NCBI GenBank assembly: GCA_021770065.1
Contig: JAETRR010000034.1
Span: 1-62,803, forward strand
Length of the DNA: 62,803 nt
Reading direction: 5' to 3'
From: Lachnoclostridium sp.
Lineage (GTDB): Bacteria > Bacillota > Clostridia > Lachnospirales > Lachnospiraceae
Below, piece after piece: positions 42,179 to 51,150 of the stretch. Each line of letters begins with the position of its first letter. The first letter of the stretch is position 1. A program made the position numbers and the translations under genes. Under the pieces are notes generated by a model. It had not been told where the DNA came from, did no database searches, and saw only the letters and a list, made by a program, of their open reading frames with translations.

Positions 42179-42901
42179 ATGTATTCATCGTTTTATGCGG
42201 CGGCACAGGGAGCTATCGGGCAGCAGTCCCGGATGGATGTTATCTCGAACAACCTGGCTAATATCAATAATTATGGTTACAAGCCGAAGAACGGATTCTT
42301 TCAGGATCTGATGTACTATAACCTCAATAACTGGGAGGGAGATGAGACGAAGATCCAGGCGGGAACAGGCATTGTTCTGGAAAAGGCGGACACGAATTTC
42401 GCCCCTTCGGGTTACGATCTCACGGAGCGCGATTATGATTTTGCAATTGTGGATAACGGCTTCTTTATGATGCGCAATCCCGTGACCAATGAGATTACCT
42501 ACACCCGGAACGGGCGGTTCAGCCTTTCCCAGAGAGGAGATGAGTTCTATCTGGTGAACGATGCCGAGAACCTTGTTCTTGACCGGAACCGCAATCCCAT
42601 CCGTCTGACGGGGGATGATACTACGGGGCGGGAGCTGGAGGCCCTTCCCGGAATTTTTGATTTTGCAGTGAAGAACGGTATGCTGAATGTCGGGGACAAT
42701 GAGTATGCTCCCGTAGCCAAGAACGGCGATCCCATTCTTCAGGATGCGGAACCTTTACAGGGCGCGCTGGAATCTCCGGGTACGGATTTGTCCACAGAGC
42801 TTGTGCATATGATTGAGAGCCAGAGGGCCTACTCCTATGCCCTTAAGATGGTTCAGACCTCTGATGAGGTAGTGCAGACAATAAATTCTTTAAGAGGGTA
42901 A
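42179..42901 (+). CDS. flgG: Flagellar basal-body rod protein FlgG (FlgF/FlgG family)
   Basis: Rod/hook-family subunit. 240 residues starting AAAQGAIGQQSRMDVISNNLANINNYGYK and ending with the helix VHMIESQRAYSYALKMVQTSDEVVQTINSL, typical of FlgG. The middle DYDFAIVDNGFFMM is the usual FlgF/FlgG loop. The start follows TGGAGGCAGACAG. It is separated from flgF by a structured 150-base spacer. Confidence 0.85.
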   Translation: MYSSFYAAAQGAIGQQSRMDVISNNLANINNYGYKPKNGFFQDLMYYNLNNWEGDETKIQAGTGIVLEKADTNFAPSGYDLTERDYDFAIVDNGFFMMRNPVTNEITYTRNGRFSLSQRGDEFYLVNDAENLVLDRNRNPIRLTGDDTTGRELEALPGIFDFAVKNGMLNVGDNEYAPVAKNGDPILQDAEPLQGALESPGTDLSTELVHMIESQRAYSYALKMVQTSDEVVQTINSLRG

Positions 42902-42924
42902 TGTGACAGAAAGGCAGGCGAACT

Positions 42925-43551
42925 ATGGCAATTGAACGATTTGAAGATATGAATGCCGTGGCTCTGGACGTGTTTCGCGAGATTGGAAGCATCGGTGTGG
43001 GCAATGCGGCGACAGCGCTCTCAGAGGTGCTGGGAGTGAAGGTAAGCATGAAGCTGCCCAAGGTGACCATTCAGGGATATGATGAGGCCATTGCCAGCAT
43101 AGGCCATCCGGAGGATATGGTGGCGGCCGTACTGGTGGAGCTGGGCGGCGACATTCAGGGAATTATGCTTTATATGCTGAAGCTGGATTTCATCAATGCG
43201 ATTCTGGCCCGTCTGGTCGGAAAATACATTGAAGATTTCAGCCAGATCGATGAACTGTCGGCTTCTGCCCTGGAGGAGACGGGAAATATTATTATATCCT
43301 CTTATATCAGTGCGATAACGAAGCTGGCCGGCCTGGAAGTGCCTTTGTCGGTACCTTCGATTTCGGTGAATATGCTTGGAGGCATCTTAAGCGTGCCAAT
43401 GGCCATGTTTGGGGAGATTTCCGACAAGCTGATGATGATTCAGGGCGAGTTCATAATCGGAGATACTCAGCTGGAAGGAGATTTGCTTTTGCTTCCGGAC
43501 ATTGAATCTTTAAATTTCCTTTTGAATAAGTTGGGAGTTGCGAATGTATAA
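42925..43551 (+). CDS. cheC: CheY-P phosphatase CheC
   Basis: Chemotaxis phosphatase that also binds CheD. 208 residues with two pseudo-symmetric halves. The first active-site pattern reads REIGSIGVGNAATAL, so the expected asparagine of ExxN is a serine. The second, EETGNIIISSYISAITKL followed by LSVPSI, is intact. One site may therefore be the main catalytic one. The gene ends with TAATG, overlapping cheD by one base. Confidence 0.93.
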   Translation: MAIERFEDMNAVALDVFREIGSIGVGNAATALSEVLGVKVSMKLPKVTIQGYDEAIASIGHPEDMVAAVLVELGGDIQGIMLYMLKLDFINAILARLVGKYIEDFSQIDELSASALEETGNIIISSYISAITKLAGLEVPLSVPSISVNMLGGILSVPMAMFGEISDKLMMIQGEFIIGDTQLEGDLLLLPDIESLNFLLNKLGVANV

Positions 43552-44033
43552 TGGGAAAGCAGTTAGTGGTAGGAATCGGTGATATGAAGCTTGGGCGCCA
43601 GGAGGGAACTATCATTACCTATGCTCTTGGTTCCTGCATTGGAATTGCTTTGTACGATCCGATGATCAAATTGGGAGCGCTCGTCCACATCATGCTCCCG
43701 GAAAGAGTAAATTCGGATGCAAATATTTTCAAGTATGCGGATACAGGTGTTAAGGAAACCCTGCGGAAACTCTACGCATACGGAGCCGTGAAGCACCGGC
43801 TGACAGCCAAGATCGCGGGGGGCGCCAAGATGTTCGACATGAAGGGCAAAAGTTCTGCCATGGGGAATATCGGCGAGCGGAATGCCCAGATGGTGAAACA
43901 TGTGCTGATGCAGGAAGGTATCCGTATTGTGAAGGAGGACACCGGAGCCAACTATGCAAGGACTATGTCCATAGATCTTTCAAGCGGCATGGTGCTGGTG
44001 AAAACCTTTGGCAGACCGGAACTGCGCATGTAG
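43551..44033 (+). CDS. cheD: Chemoreceptor glutamine deamidase CheD
   Basis: Deamidates chemoreceptor glutamines and forms a complex with CheC. 160 residues with the catalytic Cys and His of the family in YALGSCIGIALYDPMIKLGA and LVHIMLP. The GGAKMFD loop and DLSSGMVLVKT end are characteristic. Translation is coupled to cheC through the TAATG overlap. Confidence 0.95.
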   Translation: MGKQLVVGIGDMKLGRQEGTIITYALGSCIGIALYDPMIKLGALVHIMLPERVNSDANIFKYADTGVKETLRKLYAYGAVKHRLTAKIAGGAKMFDMKGKSSAMGNIGERNAQMVKHVLMQEGIRIVKEDTGANYARTMSIDLSSGMVLVKTFGRPELRM

Positions 44034-44127
44034 AAGTGATAGAGGAAACAACTTATGGGGTAAACCGGGCGGCAGTGCCGTAAATCCCGTAAGCGTGAAT
44101 ATGAGGATATGAAGGAGGAACTGCAAC

Positions 44128-45006
44128 ATGGCAGAAACGGAAATTTTATTGGAATCGGGAACAAATGAGATTGAGGTTATGCAGTTTACCATTAATGATG
44201 AGCTGTACGGCATCAATGTGGCAAAAGTAAAGGAAATTATGATGTCGGATAAGGTAAAGCCCGGGGAGATTCTGCTTACGGTAGTGGATCTTCCCAAGTA
44301 TCTCATGGGGCATGAGTGTGAGAAGCATCCGAAGGATTTGTTTATTATCACAAATTTTAATAAACTGAACATTGCCTTCCGGGTACATACGGTAGTCGGC
44401 ATCAGCCGGATCTCCTGGGAGGATATCCAGAAGCCTGACGATACCATCAGCAACGGCAAGGAAGGGGTTTCCACGGGAATCGCCCAGTGCGGCGGAGAGC
44501 TGGTAACTATTCTGGACTTTGAGAAGATTGTGACGGAGATTGCACCGGAGACGGGCATTCAGATGTCTGACATTGAGCTTTTAGGCGCGCGGAAACGGTG
44601 CGGTGTACCTATTATTCTGGCGGAGGATTCCGTACTTCTGGCAAGTATGATCTGCGAGTCCTTAAAGAAGGCCGGATTTACCAATGTAAAGCGCTTTAAC
44701 AACGGCAAAGAGGCATGGGAGTTTCTGCATGCAGTCCGGGAGCAGGAAGATCTGTTTTCCGAGGTCAGTCTGATTATCACGGATATTGAGATGCCGGAGA
44801 TGGACGGACACCGTTTGACCAAGCTGGTGAAATCCGATGAAAAGCTTAAAAAGATCCCCTTGATTATTTTCTCTTCTCTGATCAATGAGGAGATGCATTT
44901 AAAGGGAAAGCAGCTTGGAGCTGACGAGCAGTTATCCAAGCCGGAGATTAAGCATCTTGTGGAAGTGATAGACAGGTTGCTGGAAAGGACACAGGCACAT
45001 GGATAA
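44128..45006 (+). CDS. cheV: Chemotaxis scaffold/adaptation protein CheV
   Basis: Fusion of a CheW-like coupling domain (about 1-160) and a receiver domain (about 165-290). The CheW part has VMQFTINDELYGINVAKVKEIM and VDLPKYLMGHE; the receiver has the acidic pair in ILAEDSVLLA (first Asp replaced by Glu, common in CheV) and phospho-acceptor Asp in ITDIEMPEMDG. Length 292. It overlaps the next gene by eight bases. Confidence 0.93.
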   Translation: MAETEILLESGTNEIEVMQFTINDELYGINVAKVKEIMMSDKVKPGEILLTVVDLPKYLMGHECEKHPKDLFIITNFNKLNIAFRVHTVVGISRISWEDIQKPDDTISNGKEGVSTGIAQCGGELVTILDFEKIVTEIAPETGIQMSDIELLGARKRCGVPIILAEDSVLLASMICESLKKAGFTNVKRFNNGKEAWEFLHAVREQEDLFSEVSLIITDIEMPEMDGHRLTKLVKSDEKLKKIPLIIFSSLINEEMHLKGKQLGADEQLSKPEIKHLVEVIDRLLERTQAHG

Positions 45007-46276
45007 GTGTGTGGTTAGAAAGGCCATTAAGAATGTAAAGACTGATGATATTGCAGGCTATGAGCTTTTGTTTCAGGAGGACGACGACAGCCTTTACAAC
45101 AATTCCGAGGTGAATGCAGCCAATACGATTGCCACCTTTTTAATGGATAATAACGGAAAGATATTTAAGGATAATCAAATATTTATTACCTTTACGCCGT
45201 CGCTTCTGTTCCGGAACACGGCTAAGATGTTTGACAAGGATAAGATTGTGATTCAGATTGAGGAGAATCTTATCATCCATCCTCTGGCAGCGGTGATGAT
45301 TGAGAAGCACCGCAAGGAGGGATACCGTTTCGCCATCAACAATTTTCAGTTTACGCCAAAGTATTTCAGTATGCTGGAGTACATGGATTTTATCCGCCTG
45401 GACGTTACGGGTTATCAGGAGCGGAGGGTGAAGGATTCCCTGGCAAATATGATTCAGATGGCCCACGGCTTCGGAAAGAGCTGCATTGCCTACAATGTGG
45501 ACTCCAAGGAGGACTATGATATGGCCCTGTCCCTGGATGCAGACTATGTGGAGGGGCAGTATGTAGCCGAAGGTATGGTAACCAAGATGAACAAGGTGGA
45601 GTACCTGCAGGGAAATCTCTATCAGCTTATCATTGAGGTAACCAGGGAGGAGCCCAATCTGGATGAACTGGAGAGCATTGTGAGCCGTGATGCGGCTCTG
45701 ACGTATTCTCTTCTGAAGCTTGCCAATTCCGCTTATTTTGCAACCAGGCGCCGCACGGGTTCCATTCACCAGGCTCTGGTAACAGTGGGTCTCAACCAGC
45801 TCAAGCAGTGGGTGTATCTCTTAAGCTTTGAGAGCACTCAGGATATGACGCCGGGAGCGGAGGAGGTTCTGAAGCTTTCTTTCCTTCGCGCCAATTATGC
45901 GGCCCGGCTGGTGAATTACCTGCGTCCCTTCCCCATTAACAGGTCGGAAGCTTACATGATGGGTATGTTTTCGGCTCTGGAGTATATTGTGGATGCTACT
46001 CTGGAAGAGATTCTGCAGGAGATTCCCATCTCTGATGTAGTGAAGGATGCTATGATTAAGCATGAAGGCCGGGCCGGACAGCTTTTTGATCTGGTGCTTG
46101 CTTATGAGCGTGCAGACTGGAAAGGCACAAAAGTTCTGGCCGGTGAACTGGAGCTGGAGACGAACATTCTGGCGCAGGCATATATCGACTGTGTAGAGGA
46201 GGTCAACAGCATCTGGGAGAGCCTTACGGATGATGCGGCAGAGAAGGAAGGAGAGGTCGCAAAGGAACAAAGCTGA
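44999..46276 (+). CDS. Degenerate EAL plus HDOD domain protein (YuxH/CdgJ-like)
   Basis: 425 residues. The N-terminal half (1-200) has the EAL fold pattern but not the catalytic EAL motif: the spot reads GYELLFQEDD, as in the non-catalytic YuxH group. The C-terminal half (205-400) is an HDOD domain (LVTVGLNQLKQWVYLLSF). Such proteins act as non-catalytic partners in motility control in other bacteria. It overlaps cheV by eight bases, so it belongs to the chemotaxis operon. The target is unknown. Confidence 0.85.
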   Translation: MDKCVVRKAIKNVKTDDIAGYELLFQEDDDSLYNNSEVNAANTIATFLMDNNGKIFKDNQIFITFTPSLLFRNTAKMFDKDKIVIQIEENLIIHPLAAVMIEKHRKEGYRFAINNFQFTPKYFSMLEYMDFIRLDVTGYQERRVKDSLANMIQMAHGFGKSCIAYNVDSKEDYDMALSLDADYVEGQYVAEGMVTKMNKVEYLQGNLYQLIIEVTREEPNLDELESIVSRDAALTYSLLKLANSAYFATRRRTGSIHQALVTVGLNQLKQWVYLLSFESTQDMTPGAEEVLKLSFLRANYAARLVNYLRPFPINRSEAYMMGMFSALEYIVDATLEEILQEIPISDVVKDAMIKHEGRAGQLFDLVLAYERADWKGTKVLAGELELETNILAQAYIDCVEEVNSIWESLTDDAAEKEGEVAKEQS

Positions 46277-46305
46277 TTTATAATGTGTATCGGAAGGGTA
46301 AAAGC

Positions 46306-48381
46306 ATGGTAGAGGCGAAACGGAAGCAGAAAATTTTAATAGCCGATGATTCGGAGATGAACCGTTCGATTCTGGCAGATATGCTGGAAGGTGAATATGA
46401 GATTATGGAAGTGGAGAACGGTGTCCAGGCGGTAGCCGCCATCGAGAAGTACGGCGTGGAGATTTCCTTGCTGCTCCTGGATATTGTGATGCCGGAGATG
46501 GACGGCTTCAGTGTGCTGATGGTGATGAATGAACACAAGTGGATTGAAGATCTTCCGGTGATTATGATCTCCGCAGAGAACAGTCCCGCCTATATTGATC
46601 GGGCCTATGAGATGGGAGCTACGGATTTTATTGTCCGCCCTTTTAATGAGATGGTGGTTCGCCGCAGGGTAGTGAACACGATTCTTTTGTATGCCAAGCA
46701 GAAAAAGCTTATGGGCATGGTTGCGGATCAGATATATGAAAAAGAGAAGAGCAGCAATATGATGATTGATATTTTAAGTCATATTGTGGAGTTCAGGAAC
46801 GGAGAGAGCGGATGGCATGTGCGCCATGTGCATACGCTCACGGAGCTTTTGCTGGAACATCTGATCCGGAAGACGGATCAGTATAATATTTCCCAGAAGG
46901 ATATTTCCATTATCAGTATGGCTTCGGCTCTCCATGATGTCGGGAAAATCGCCATAGATGAGAAGATTCTCAACAAGCCCGGGAGATTTACGGACGAAGA
47001 GTTTGAGATTATGAAGACCCATTCCGCCATAGGTGGGGATCTCCTTCATGATCTGCCCCTTTATCAGGATGAGCCTCTGCTGAAGTGTGCTTATGAAATC
47101 TGCCGCTGGCACCATGAGCGGTATGACGGACGGGGGTATCCGGACGGGCTGAAGGGGGATGAGATTCCCATTTCGGCTCAGATTGTTGCTCTCGCTGACG
47201 TGTACGACGCGCTGACCAGCGAACGGTGCTACAAGAAAGCATTTCCCCACGAGACGGCCGTTCAGATGATCCTGGACGGAAAGTGCGGAGCTTTTAATCC
47301 GCTGCTTTTGGAGTGTCTGGCGGATATTGCGGATCAGCTTCCCACAGAACTTCATCAGGAGGAGATTCTGGAAGAAGCAAACATGCGCAGCTTTCACAAT
47401 GCAGCCCAGGAGATTCTGCATCATGCGGAGCTTACCGCTTCGGAGCGGACCCTGCAGCTTCTGGAGAAAGAGAGAGAGAAGTACAGCTTTTTTGCGGCCA
47501 TGTCAAAAGAGATTCAGTTTGAGTACAATGCGTCACCGAGTATCCTTACTCTGACCCCCTGGAGTGCCCAGAAGCTCTCCGCCAATGAGATTATTGCAGA
47601 GCCGAGAAGAAACGACAGTGTAGAAGAGATCCTGGGGCTGGAAAACTGGGAACTGCTTTCCGAGAAGCTTCGTAAGACCAGCCGGGAGAATCCGGTGATT
47701 ACTCATGACTGTAAAATTAATTATCAGGGAGAACAGCGGTGGTCGCGGATTGTTGCCCATGCCATGTGGACTTCGGAGGAGCCTCATGAATACCAGGGTG
47801 CGATTGGGAAGGTTATTGATATTCACGACACCAGGCTGAAGCTGGATGTTTTGGAGCAGCTTGCCACTCATGACCGGATGACGGGACTTTTGAACCACGC
47901 AAGCGCCAGGGAGCAGATCATCGGCCGGATGGCACAGAAGCCGGACAGATCTTACGCATTGGTGATTTTTGATCTGGATCATTTTAAAATGGCCAATGAT
48001 ACTTACGGACATATTTTCGGAGATGAGGTTCTTCAGCATACGGCAGAGAAGCTTCGGCAGAGTATCCGCGGCGTGGATATTGCAGCCCGTGTAGGAGGAG
48101 ACGAGTTCCTGGTGTTCCTGGAGTACACAGAAGACCTGGATCCGATTATTGAGCGTATTTTCCATGCTCTGACAGGGCGCTTTGAAGACTTTGATATCTC
48201 TGTGAGTATGGGCGTGGCCATGACTGAGCTGGTGGGAACCGATTACGAAACCCTGTTCCACTGTGCGGATCAGGCGCTTTACACGGTGAAGCGTGCCGGA
48301 CGGGGAAACTACCGTTTTTATGATAATACAATGAATAAAATGCTTTCCGCTATTTCACCTATAGATGGGGGTAAGAGCTGA
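46306..48381 (+). CDS. REC/HD-GYP/PAS-like/GGDEF response regulator
   Basis: 691 residues combining a receiver domain (about 5-125, phospho-site in LLLLDIVMPEMDG), an HD-GYP c-di-GMP phosphodiesterase domain (HDVGKIAIDEKIL, HHERYDGRGYPDGL, ADVYDALTSERCY), a PAS-like stretch (about 390-510) and a GGDEF cyclase domain (ARVGGDEFLVFLE, active motif intact). It has both making and breaking motifs for c-di-GMP. The ATG at 46306 follows GGAAGGG; the upstream in-frame GTG at 46285 is less likely. It is the last gene of the supercluster. Confidence 0.92.
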   Translation: MVEAKRKQKILIADDSEMNRSILADMLEGEYEIMEVENGVQAVAAIEKYGVEISLLLLDIVMPEMDGFSVLMVMNEHKWIEDLPVIMISAENSPAYIDRAYEMGATDFIVRPFNEMVVRRRVVNTILLYAKQKKLMGMVADQIYEKEKSSNMMIDILSHIVEFRNGESGWHVRHVHTLTELLLEHLIRKTDQYNISQKDISIISMASALHDVGKIAIDEKILNKPGRFTDEEFEIMKTHSAIGGDLLHDLPLYQDEPLLKCAYEICRWHHERYDGRGYPDGLKGDEIPISAQIVALADVYDALTSERCYKKAFPHETAVQMILDGKCGAFNPLLLECLADIADQLPTELHQEEILEEANMRSFHNAAQEILHHAELTASERTLQLLEKEREKYSFFAAMSKEIQFEYNASPSILTLTPWSAQKLSANEIIAEPRRNDSVEEILGLENWELLSEKLRKTSRENPVITHDCKINYQGEQRWSRIVAHAMWTSEEPHEYQGAIGKVIDIHDTRLKLDVLEQLATHDRMTGLLNHASAREQIIGRMAQKPDRSYALVIFDLDHFKMANDTYGHIFGDEVLQHTAEKLRQSIRGVDIAARVGGDEFLVFLEYTEDLDPIIERIFHALTGRFEDFDISVSMGVAMTELVGTDYETLFHCADQALYTVKRAGRGNYRFYDNTMNKMLSAISPIDGGKS

Positions 48382-48400
48382 AAGAATTTGTGACAGACAA

Positions 48401-48453
48401 TGAAGGGGCTGCCGGGAAATGAGATTATCAGTCATTTCCCGGCAGCCCCTTCA
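48401..48453. terminator. Perfect 22-bp inverted repeat between converging genes
   Basis: The arms 48401-48422 and 48432-48453 are exact inverse complements around a nine-base loop. There is no T-run on either side, so efficiency as a classical terminator is uncertain. It lies between the plus-strand REC/HD-GYP/GGDEF gene and the minus-strand PilZ gene and probably serves both. Confidence 0.65.
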
Positions 48454-48475
48454 CTGTGCCGAAAGATTAAAAATG

Positions 48476-48500
48476 TTACTGTTCATTCCATGACCAGTAA
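48476..48500. repeat. 25-bp palindromic intergenic repeat, copy C
   Basis: Starts TTACTGTTCAT and ends ATGACCAGTAA around TCC. Relative to copy A the closing pair next to the loop has changed from C-G to T-A, and the T-G pair to T-A, so pairing is kept. It lies nine bases downstream of the minus-strand PilZ gene stop. Confidence 0.75.
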
Positions 48501-48508
48501 TTTAAAAA

Positions 48509-49144
48509 TTACCGTCTGCTCTGGCGTTCCTGACGGAATATGTAATTTCTCAGAACGGCTTCCGTCTGCGGTCTCATCTCAATAAACTGACAGCCGTGTC
48601 CGAACTGCGGTTTGCCGTCCCTTTCGTCCACAGATTCAAAGCGCAGAACTCTTGCGGCCAGCAGAAGCGGCTTGGAAGCGCCGTGGAGCTGGAACTGAAC
48701 CACCGTGCCTTCCGGCAGTCGGTATTCACATATGAAATAGATTCCGCCGGCACTGATGTCACGGGATACAGCTTTGAAACGCTCCGGAATGCCTACTGCC
48801 GTGCTCGGGACATAGCTGCAGAACATCTCCAGATTTGTTTCGAAATAAATCTTCAAGTCCTGCCTGCGCTGAGTAGTCTCTTTTATTTCTATAATTCTGC
48901 AGGGAACAGAGATACGTTCGTCTGAGATGGGCCGGGCTTCTCCCATGCTGCATTGACAGCGCAGCAGGCCGGAAACGGAATCAAAAAAGATGACCGTATA
49001 AGATTCTGCCGTTTCCAGGTTTACATCACCTGGGATGGACAGCCAGAGTTCACCTTCCATATCCCGGAACACTTCCGCTTCACAGATAGCTTCATCCGCC
49101 AAGGTATAGATTTCCGCCTTTTTGCATTTTTTCAGAACATCCAT
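48509..49144 (-). CDS. PilZ domain protein, probable c-di-GMP receptor (YcgR/YpfA-like)
   Basis: 211 residues. The N-terminal half is a YcgR-like beta domain. The C-terminal half is PilZ, with the arginine motif in TTQRRQDLKIYF and the DxSxxGG motif VSRDISAGGIYF. These residues bind c-di-GMP in the family. It faces the REC/HD-GYP/GGDEF gene and could act as the brake on the flagellar motor, as YpfA/DgrA does in Bacillus. It has its own promoter. Confidence 0.9.
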   Translation of the reverse strand: MDVLKKCKKAEIYTLADEAICEAEVFRDMEGELWLSIPGDVNLETAESYTVIFFDSVSGLLRCQCSMGEARPISDERISVPCRIIEIKETTQRRQDLKIYFETNLEMFCSYVPSTAVGIPERFKAVSRDISAGGIYFICEYRLPEGTVVQFQLHGASKPLLLAARVLRFESVDERDGKPQFGHGCQFIEMRPQTEAVLRNYIFRQERQSRR

Positions 49145-49192
49145 AATGAGGGGCTTCCTCGCTTTCTGCTGTGATATACAGCCTTTCTTTTT

Positions 49193-49221
49193 AGTATAGC
49201 AGAAAATTACAGCCGGGGCAA
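49193..49221 (-). promoter_or_regulatory. SigmaA promoter of the PilZ gene
   Basis: On the minus strand TTGCCC (49221-49216), a 17-base spacer and TATACT (49198-49193), with TGC just before the -10. It lies about 50 bases upstream of the ATG at 49144. Confidence 0.6.
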
Positions 49222-49246
49222 TGAAAAAAGCAAGTGTTTATTGTGT

Positions 49247-50887
49247 TTAATTGTCCTCCTCGGCTCCTGCGGTTTTGCTGTAGACAGTACGCTTTCTGGC
49301 CATGGCATCACTCTCTAAGTATTCGTCGTAAGTGGTGATCTTGTCGATCATAGTGCCGTTCGGCAGGAGTTCAATGATGCGGTTGGCGGTAGTCTGGACA
49401 ATCTGATGGTCACGGGAGGAGAACAGCAGCACGCCCGGAAACTTAATAAGGCCGTTATTGAGGGCAGTGATAGACTCCATGTCGAGATGGTCCGTGGGTT
49501 CGTCAAGAATGAGGATATTGGCTCCGGATATCATCAGCTTGGACAGCATGCAGCGGACTTTCTCACCGCCGGAGAGCACACGGACTTTTTTGACGCCGTC
49601 CTCGCCGGCAAAAAGCATCCTGCCTAAAAAGCCGCGGACATAGGTAACATCCTTGATCTCGGAATACTGGGTCAGCCAGTCTACGATGATATCATCGTTG
49701 TCAAATTCTTTTGTATTATCCTTTGGAAAATAAGCCTGGCTTGTGGTTACGCCCCATTTATATGTTCCCTCGTCGGGTTCAAGCTCTCCGGCCAGAATCT
49801 GAAACAGGGTAGTCTTTGCAAATTCGTTGCTGCCCACAAAGGCCACTTTGTCGTCATGTCCCAGGATGAAGGAGATATTGTCCAGAACCTTTACGCCGTC
49901 GATGGTCTTGGAAATGCCTTCTACGGTCAGAACCTCGTTTCCTATCTCGCGATTGGGGCGGAAATCAATGTAAGGGTACTTCCGGCTGGAGGGTTTGATC
50001 TCATCCAGCTCGATCTTTTCCAGGGCACGTTTTCTGGATGTCGCCTGCCTGGATTTAGAGGCATTGGCACTGAACCGGGAGATAAATTCCTGAAGCTCTT
50101 TGATCTTTTCTTCTTTTTTCTTGTTTGCTTCCTTCATCTGGCGGATGAGGAGCTGGCTGGACTCATACCAGAAGTCGTAATTGCCGGCATAGAGCTGAAT
50201 CTTACCATAGTCTATGTCTGCCGTATGGGTGCAGACTTTATTCAGGAAATAGCGGTCATGGGAGACTACAATTACAGTATTGTTGAAGTTGATAAGAAAT
50301 TCCTCAAGCCAGGCGATGGCATCCAGATCCAGATGGTTGGTAGGCTCGTCAAGAAGCAGAATATCCGGGCTGCCAAAGAGAGCCTGCGCAAGGAGTACTT
50401 TTACTTTTTGAGCGCCCGGCATATCTTTCATCAGGGTATAATGATGCTCAGTCTCTATGCCGAGGCCGTTCAGCAGGGATGCGGCATCGGCTTCGGCCTC
50501 CCAGCCGTTCATATCGGCAAATTCGGCTTCCAGCTCACTGGCGCGGATGCCGTCCTCATCTGTGAAATCTTCTTTGGCGTAGATGGCATCTTTTTCTTTG
50601 GCTATCTCATACAGCCGTGCGTTTCCCATAATGACGGTGTCCATAACGGGGTAATTGTCATACTGGAAGTGATCCTGCTTTAAGAAGGAAAGCCGCTGGC
50701 CGGGGGTAATAGCGACCTCCCCGCTTGTGGATTCAAGTTCCCCGGTGAGTATTTTTAAGAAGGTGGACTTACCTGCTCCGTTGGCCCCGATAAGGCCATA
50801 GCAGTTGCCCTCGGTAAATTTGATGTTTACGTCCTCGAAGAGCGCCTTCTTTCCGATTCTAAGTGTTACGTTTACTGCCTGTATCAT
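49247..50887 (-). CDS. ABC-F family ATP-binding protein (YkpA/EttA-like)
   Basis: 546 residues with two ATPase cassettes. The first has Walker A GANGAGKSTFL and signature/Walker B near DILLLDEPTNHLD; the second has Walker A GSNEFAKTTL (altered loop, typical of the YkpA group) and ILILDEPTDHLDM. A linker of about 80 residues with KKKEEKIKELQEF sits between. It has no membrane segments. ABC-F proteins work on the ribosome; the exact role (translation factor or antibiotic protection) cannot be told. Start ATG at 50887 after AGGAGG. Confidence 0.9.
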   Translation of the reverse strand: MIQAVNVTLRIGKKALFEDVNIKFTEGNCYGLIGANGAGKSTFLKILTGELESTSGEVAITPGQRLSFLKQDHFQYDNYPVMDTVIMGNARLYEIAKEKDAIYAKEDFTDEDGIRASELEAEFADMNGWEAEADAASLLNGLGIETEHHYTLMKDMPGAQKVKVLLAQALFGSPDILLLDEPTNHLDLDAIAWLEEFLINFNNTVIVVSHDRYFLNKVCTHTADIDYGKIQLYAGNYDFWYESSQLLIRQMKEANKKKEEKIKELQEFISRFSANASKSRQATSRKRALEKIELDEIKPSSRKYPYIDFRPNREIGNEVLTVEGISKTIDGVKVLDNISFILGHDDKVAFVGSNEFAKTTLFQILAGELEPDEGTYKWGVTTSQAYFPKDNTKEFDNDDIIVDWLTQYSEIKDVTYVRGFLGRMLFAGEDGVKKVRVLSGGEKVRCMLSKLMISGANILILDEPTDHLDMESITALNNGLIKFPGVLLFSSRDHQIVQTTANRIIELLPNGTMIDKITTYDEYLESDAMARKRTVYSKTAGAEEDN

Positions 50888-50966
50888 GTTTTGCCTCCTA
50901 ATGTCTCAGACAGACGTGCCTGATCTTCTTGTTTTCTGGATTTTGACGCGTTCCGTCACTTTTATT

Positions 50967-50994
50967 ATTATACATAAAACCGGGGAAATTTCAA
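50967..50994 (-). promoter_or_regulatory. SigmaA promoter of the ABC-F gene
   Basis: On the minus strand TTGAAA (50994-50989), a 16-base spacer and TATAAT (50972-50967). It leaves a leader of about 70 bases before the ATG. Confidence 0.6.
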
Positions 50995-51030
50995 CGATAA
51001 TCATGGAAAGAAGGTCTGTATTTTTGCACA

Positions 51031-51059
51031 TTGTAAACTTTCCGGTATTGTGTTATGAT
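51031..51059 (+). promoter_or_regulatory. SigmaA promoter with extended -10 upstream of the lipoprotein gene
   Basis: TTGTAA (51031-51036), a 17-base spacer ending TGT, and TATGAT (51054-51059). It lies about 90 bases upstream of the lipoprotein start. Confidence 0.6.
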
Positions 51060-51150
51060 TTCTGGAAAGAATAGAGGTGGGGAATTCTCATGAGCGCCCT
51101 TCCGAATGAGAGTTTGTGCCTGAGTGAAACGAAAGGAATGAGTGATTATT

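Noticed and set aside
41258..42901. flgF and flgG as a recent duplicate pair
   Set aside because: The two proteins share only the family end motifs and differ strongly in the middle, so they are old paralogues and not a recent duplication.
49856..50683. Open frame of 275 codons on the plus strand
   Set aside because: It lies opposite the ABC-F gene, whose Walker motifs are unambiguous. No ribosome site or domain is seen.
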